Assembly: GCF_029392015.1 (NCBI RefSeq)
Contig: NZ_CP113925.1
Coordinates: 1,116,001 to 1,180,000, forward strand
Reading direction: 5' to 3'
Length of the DNA stretch: 64,000 nt
Source: Bifidobacterium sp. ESL0728
GTDB taxonomy: Bacteria; Actinomycetota; Actinomycetes; Actinomycetales; Bifidobacteriaceae
The notes beneath the pieces are model-generated. The model was not told the origin of the DNA. It did no database searches and saw nothing but the letters and a program-made list of their open reading frames with translations. This document shows, in pieces, positions 62,163 through 64,000 of this stretch. A program made the position numbers and the translations under genes. Position 1 is the first letter of the stretch. Each line of letters starts with the position of its first letter.

Positions 62163-63548
62163 ATGGCGCAAGCAGGGAAGTCACGGAACAGTGGAAAGAA
62201 ACGTGTCATGCGTGTCGCCTTGGCCATATTGCTGGTGGTCGCTTTGGTCATCGTTTTGGGTATGGCCTTCTTCAATCCTGCGTATTCCTATTATCGCAAA
62301 GGCATGGGGCAGTGTGTGCAATGGGGGAATTCGTATAAGCTTGCCGCTTCTCATTTGGATACGCTGATTTCGCAAGATTCCGCATTGATTAAGCAAACGG
62401 GAACGAACGACGGATCGCACCACGAAACCATATCTGGCCACACACTTGAACAGGCGCAAAGCGCTTTGAAAACCGCGCAAAACCAACGCAGGCAGATCGC
62501 AGCTCAGGAATCCGCCAATCCTGTGATGGCGTGCACCACCAGACAGTTGACGCCGAAGCTCAACGCCGAAACCAAGCGCGAACGTGGATGGACGGCGATG
62601 TCGCAACGTCAGATTGGGGCATTGAACAAGGCATTCAGACCGATGCTTGTCTTGCGTGACGCTGATGTCGAAGCTTCCAACGTCGCACGGACCGAGCTCA
62701 AGGCCGTTTCCGACGGGGTGGCGGGTTTCGCCAAGTCCGAGAAAGACAGTATCCAAAGCGCGACGCTGGCGGAACTGACCAAGGCGGTCGATCAGGCGAA
62801 CGAGGATGCGGCGAAAGCCGCTCCGTATTCGGTTTGCAAACAAGACGAAAACAGGCTTTATGCTGCCGCAGACAAAGCCGTGGCCGAACATAATAAGGCC
62901 CGGGACGTCGATTGCGACGCGCAACGATGTGTCGCTCTGACCTTCGACGACGGGCCTGACCCGAAGTTGACGCCGGAACTATTGCTTGACCTCAAATCTG
63001 GCAATGCGAAGGCCACGTTCTTCGAGATGGGTCAGAAGGTGCAGGCCGACGGCGGGGCGCTCGCACGTCAGGTCTCGCAAGCCGGCTTCCCGGTGGAAAG
63101 TCATACTTGGAGTCATGAGGATCTGCCGGCCATCATGCAGAACCATCATGAGCAGCAGCAGATTGACGACACCGGCAATGCCATCGGTTCGGCTACGGGA
63201 TTTTCCGTCAACTTCGTGCGTCCGCCGCATGGTGCCGCCGACGAAGCCAGCCGCACGTATATCGGCCAGCAGACCGGTGCCGCGATTGCCGTTTACGGTG
63301 TGGATTCCTACGATTGGTCAAATGGTGCCACCTCATCGTCCCTGACGCGAAAAATTATGTCGCAGGTCGATCCCGGATCGATTGTTTTGATGCACGATAT
63401 CCATCCGCATACCGTGGCCGCAGTTCCGGATGTCATCGCCCAACTGAGAAAGAAGGGCTATCATTTCGTCACCATTCCGGAACTGACCGGCGAGTATCCG
63501 CGCGCGGGTGCCGTTTATTATTCGCGCGACGATATTCTGCGGATGTAA
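62163..63548 (+). CDS. membrane-anchored polysaccharide deacetylase
   Basis: This 461-residue protein has an N-terminal membrane span (VALAILLVVALVIVLGMAFF), an outer helical region (about 45-250) and a NodB-type deacetylase domain (about 258-445). The domain has the metal Asp in CVALTFDDGPDPKLTPELL, ESHTWSHEDL (two metal His), VRPPHGAADE and IVLMHDIHPHT. Such CE4 enzymes remove acetyl groups from peptidoglycan or other glycans. The ATG at 62163 has GGGGA 5 nt upstream; the ORF can start 27 nt earlier at a TTG without support. Substrate unknown. Confidence 0.9.
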   Translation: MAQAGKSRNSGKKRVMRVALAILLVVALVIVLGMAFFNPAYSYYRKGMGQCVQWGNSYKLAASHLDTLISQDSALIKQTGTNDGSHHETISGHTLEQAQSALKTAQNQRRQIAAQESANPVMACTTRQLTPKLNAETKRERGWTAMSQRQIGALNKAFRPMLVLRDADVEASNVARTELKAVSDGVAGFAKSEKDSIQSATLAELTKAVDQANEDAAKAAPYSVCKQDENRLYAAADKAVAEHNKARDVDCDAQRCVALTFDDGPDPKLTPELLLDLKSGNAKATFFEMGQKVQADGGALARQVSQAGFPVESHTWSHEDLPAIMQNHHEQQQIDDTGNAIGSATGFSVNFVRPPHGAADEASRTYIGQQTGAAIAVYGVDSYDWSNGATSSSLTRKIMSQVDPGSIVLMHDIHPHTVAAVPDVIAQLRKKGYHFVTIPELTGEYPRAGAVYYSRDDILRM

Positions 63549-63672
63549 CCTGTCTCCATGGGCAATGTGTCGCCGCAAGATTTGCCGAGAATTTCTTGTT
63601 TTATTAAATATGGAAAAATAGCAGAAAGTAATTATTCAAGCAACTGTGGAAACCGTTCGTCCGAGCTTCCGG

Positions 63673-63678
63673 TAGCCT
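63673..63678 (+). promoter_or_regulatory. -10 element, rsmE (probably leaderless)
   Basis: TAGCCT ends 6 nt before the rsmE ATG and no ribosome binding site is present. Confidence 0.35.
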
Positions 63679-63684
63679 TGAACT

Positions 63685-64000
63685 ATGACAAGTCCACTTT
63701 TCGTATTTGACGCCGAGCGCGACGACGTGCCGGTCAACCGCGACGAGCTGCGAGCTGGCTGGACGATAACCTTGCCGCCCGCCATCAAACGGCACGCGAT
63801 GGGGGCCATGCGTCTGCAGAACGGTGAGAAGCTCCAGCTTTCCGACGGGCGCGGGTTGCGTATCGATTGTGAAGTGGCCGATACCCAGAACGGATTGGTA
63901 AAAGTATCCGAATTTACGACAGAAGAACAGCCAATTACCCGGCTTGCGCTGGTGCAGGCGCTCGCGAAAACCGGGCACGACGAACAAGCCATCGACATGG
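63685..64000 (+). CDS. rsmE: 16S rRNA (uracil-1498-N3)-methyltransferase, 3' end outside window
   Basis: The frame is open from the ATG at 63685 to the window edge (105 codons). The N-terminal PUA-like part (MTSPLFVFDAERDDVPV, KRHAMGAMRLQNGEKLQLSDG) and the turn into the SPOUT domain with LALVQALAKTGHDEQAIDM match RsmE. It methylates U1498 in the decoding centre of 16S rRNA. The start is supported by family alignment. The ORF continues beyond the window. Confidence 0.92.
   Translation, partial: MTSPLFVFDAERDDVPVNRDELRAGWTITLPPAIKRHAMGAMRLQNGEKLQLSDGRGLRIDCEVADTQNGLVKVSEFTTEEQPITRLALVQALAKTGHDEQAIDM

Overview
The window looks like a chromosomal segment of a Bifidobacterium. Evidence seen here: a full-length xylulose-5-phosphate/fructose-6-phosphate phosphoketolase (xfp) clustered with pta and ackA, divergent from guaA; a shikimate kinase/3-dehydroquinate synthase fusion; and the actinobacterial order rpsD, DUF948 gene, small membrane gene, alaS, ruvX, mltG, aroC, aroKB, aroQ, pyrG. 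A heme catalase (katA) is unusual for this mostly anaerobic genus. It points, weakly, to a catalase-positive lineage such as those found in bees and bumblebees. No species call is possible from this window.

Layout. 1-3.4 kb: partial methyltransferase, DUF4153/DUF4173-like membrane protein, and a DUF2975 protein coupled to a small XRE regulator. 3.5-8.4 kb: katA divergent from the peroxide-stress gene yaaA; an AT-rich accessory patch with a BrnT/BrnA toxin-antitoxin pair and an EcsC-like gene; and a TipA-like MerR regulator with a palindrome inside its own promoter. 8.5-14.8 kb: three loci for a family of membrane-anchored proteins with a conserved cysteine pair. One is split by an in-frame TGA, and aroA sits among them. 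15-21 kb: ackA, pta and xfp, each with its own terminator hairpin. 21.3-30 kb: guaA, a CynX-type MFS transporter, an aldo/keto reductase, an M20 peptidase, and a xanthine salvage pair (xpt, NCS2 permease). 30.5-34.9 kb: a PcrA-type helicase with a long Gly/Ser/Tyr-rich tail, rpsD, and a YvlD-like membrane protein. 35-39.6 kb: a tryptophan-type ABC transporter with two binding proteins, preceded by a short leader ORF containing two Trp codons. 39.6-52 kb: the conserved block from a histidine phosphatase through alaS, ruvX, mltG, a prepilin peptidase, aroC-aroKB-aroQ and pyrG. 52-59 kb: a sufBDCSU-sufT iron-sulfur assembly cluster. 59-64 kb: glgC, a SpoU-type RNA methyltransferase, tRNA-Leu(GAG), a polysaccharide deacetylase, and the start of rsmE.

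How it works together. Xfp, AckA and Pta form the acetyl-phosphate end of the bifid shunt. AroA, AroB/K, AroQ and AroC cover most of chorismate synthesis, and the Trp-type importer provides an uptake alternative. Suf supplies Fe-S clusters. KatA and YaaA are the visible peroxide defence.

The most interesting non-coding content is a family of five long imperfect palindromes. Three copies lie at 45.68-46.15 kb and two inside the suf cluster at 55.9-56.3 kb. Their apical core is conserved while the stem arms differ between copies yet stay complementary. The second is the Trp-codon leader peptide with hairpin at 39.41-39.49 kb. No rRNA genes, CRISPR array, transposase or prophage were seen. All functions are inferred from motif recognition by eye; no database search was run.
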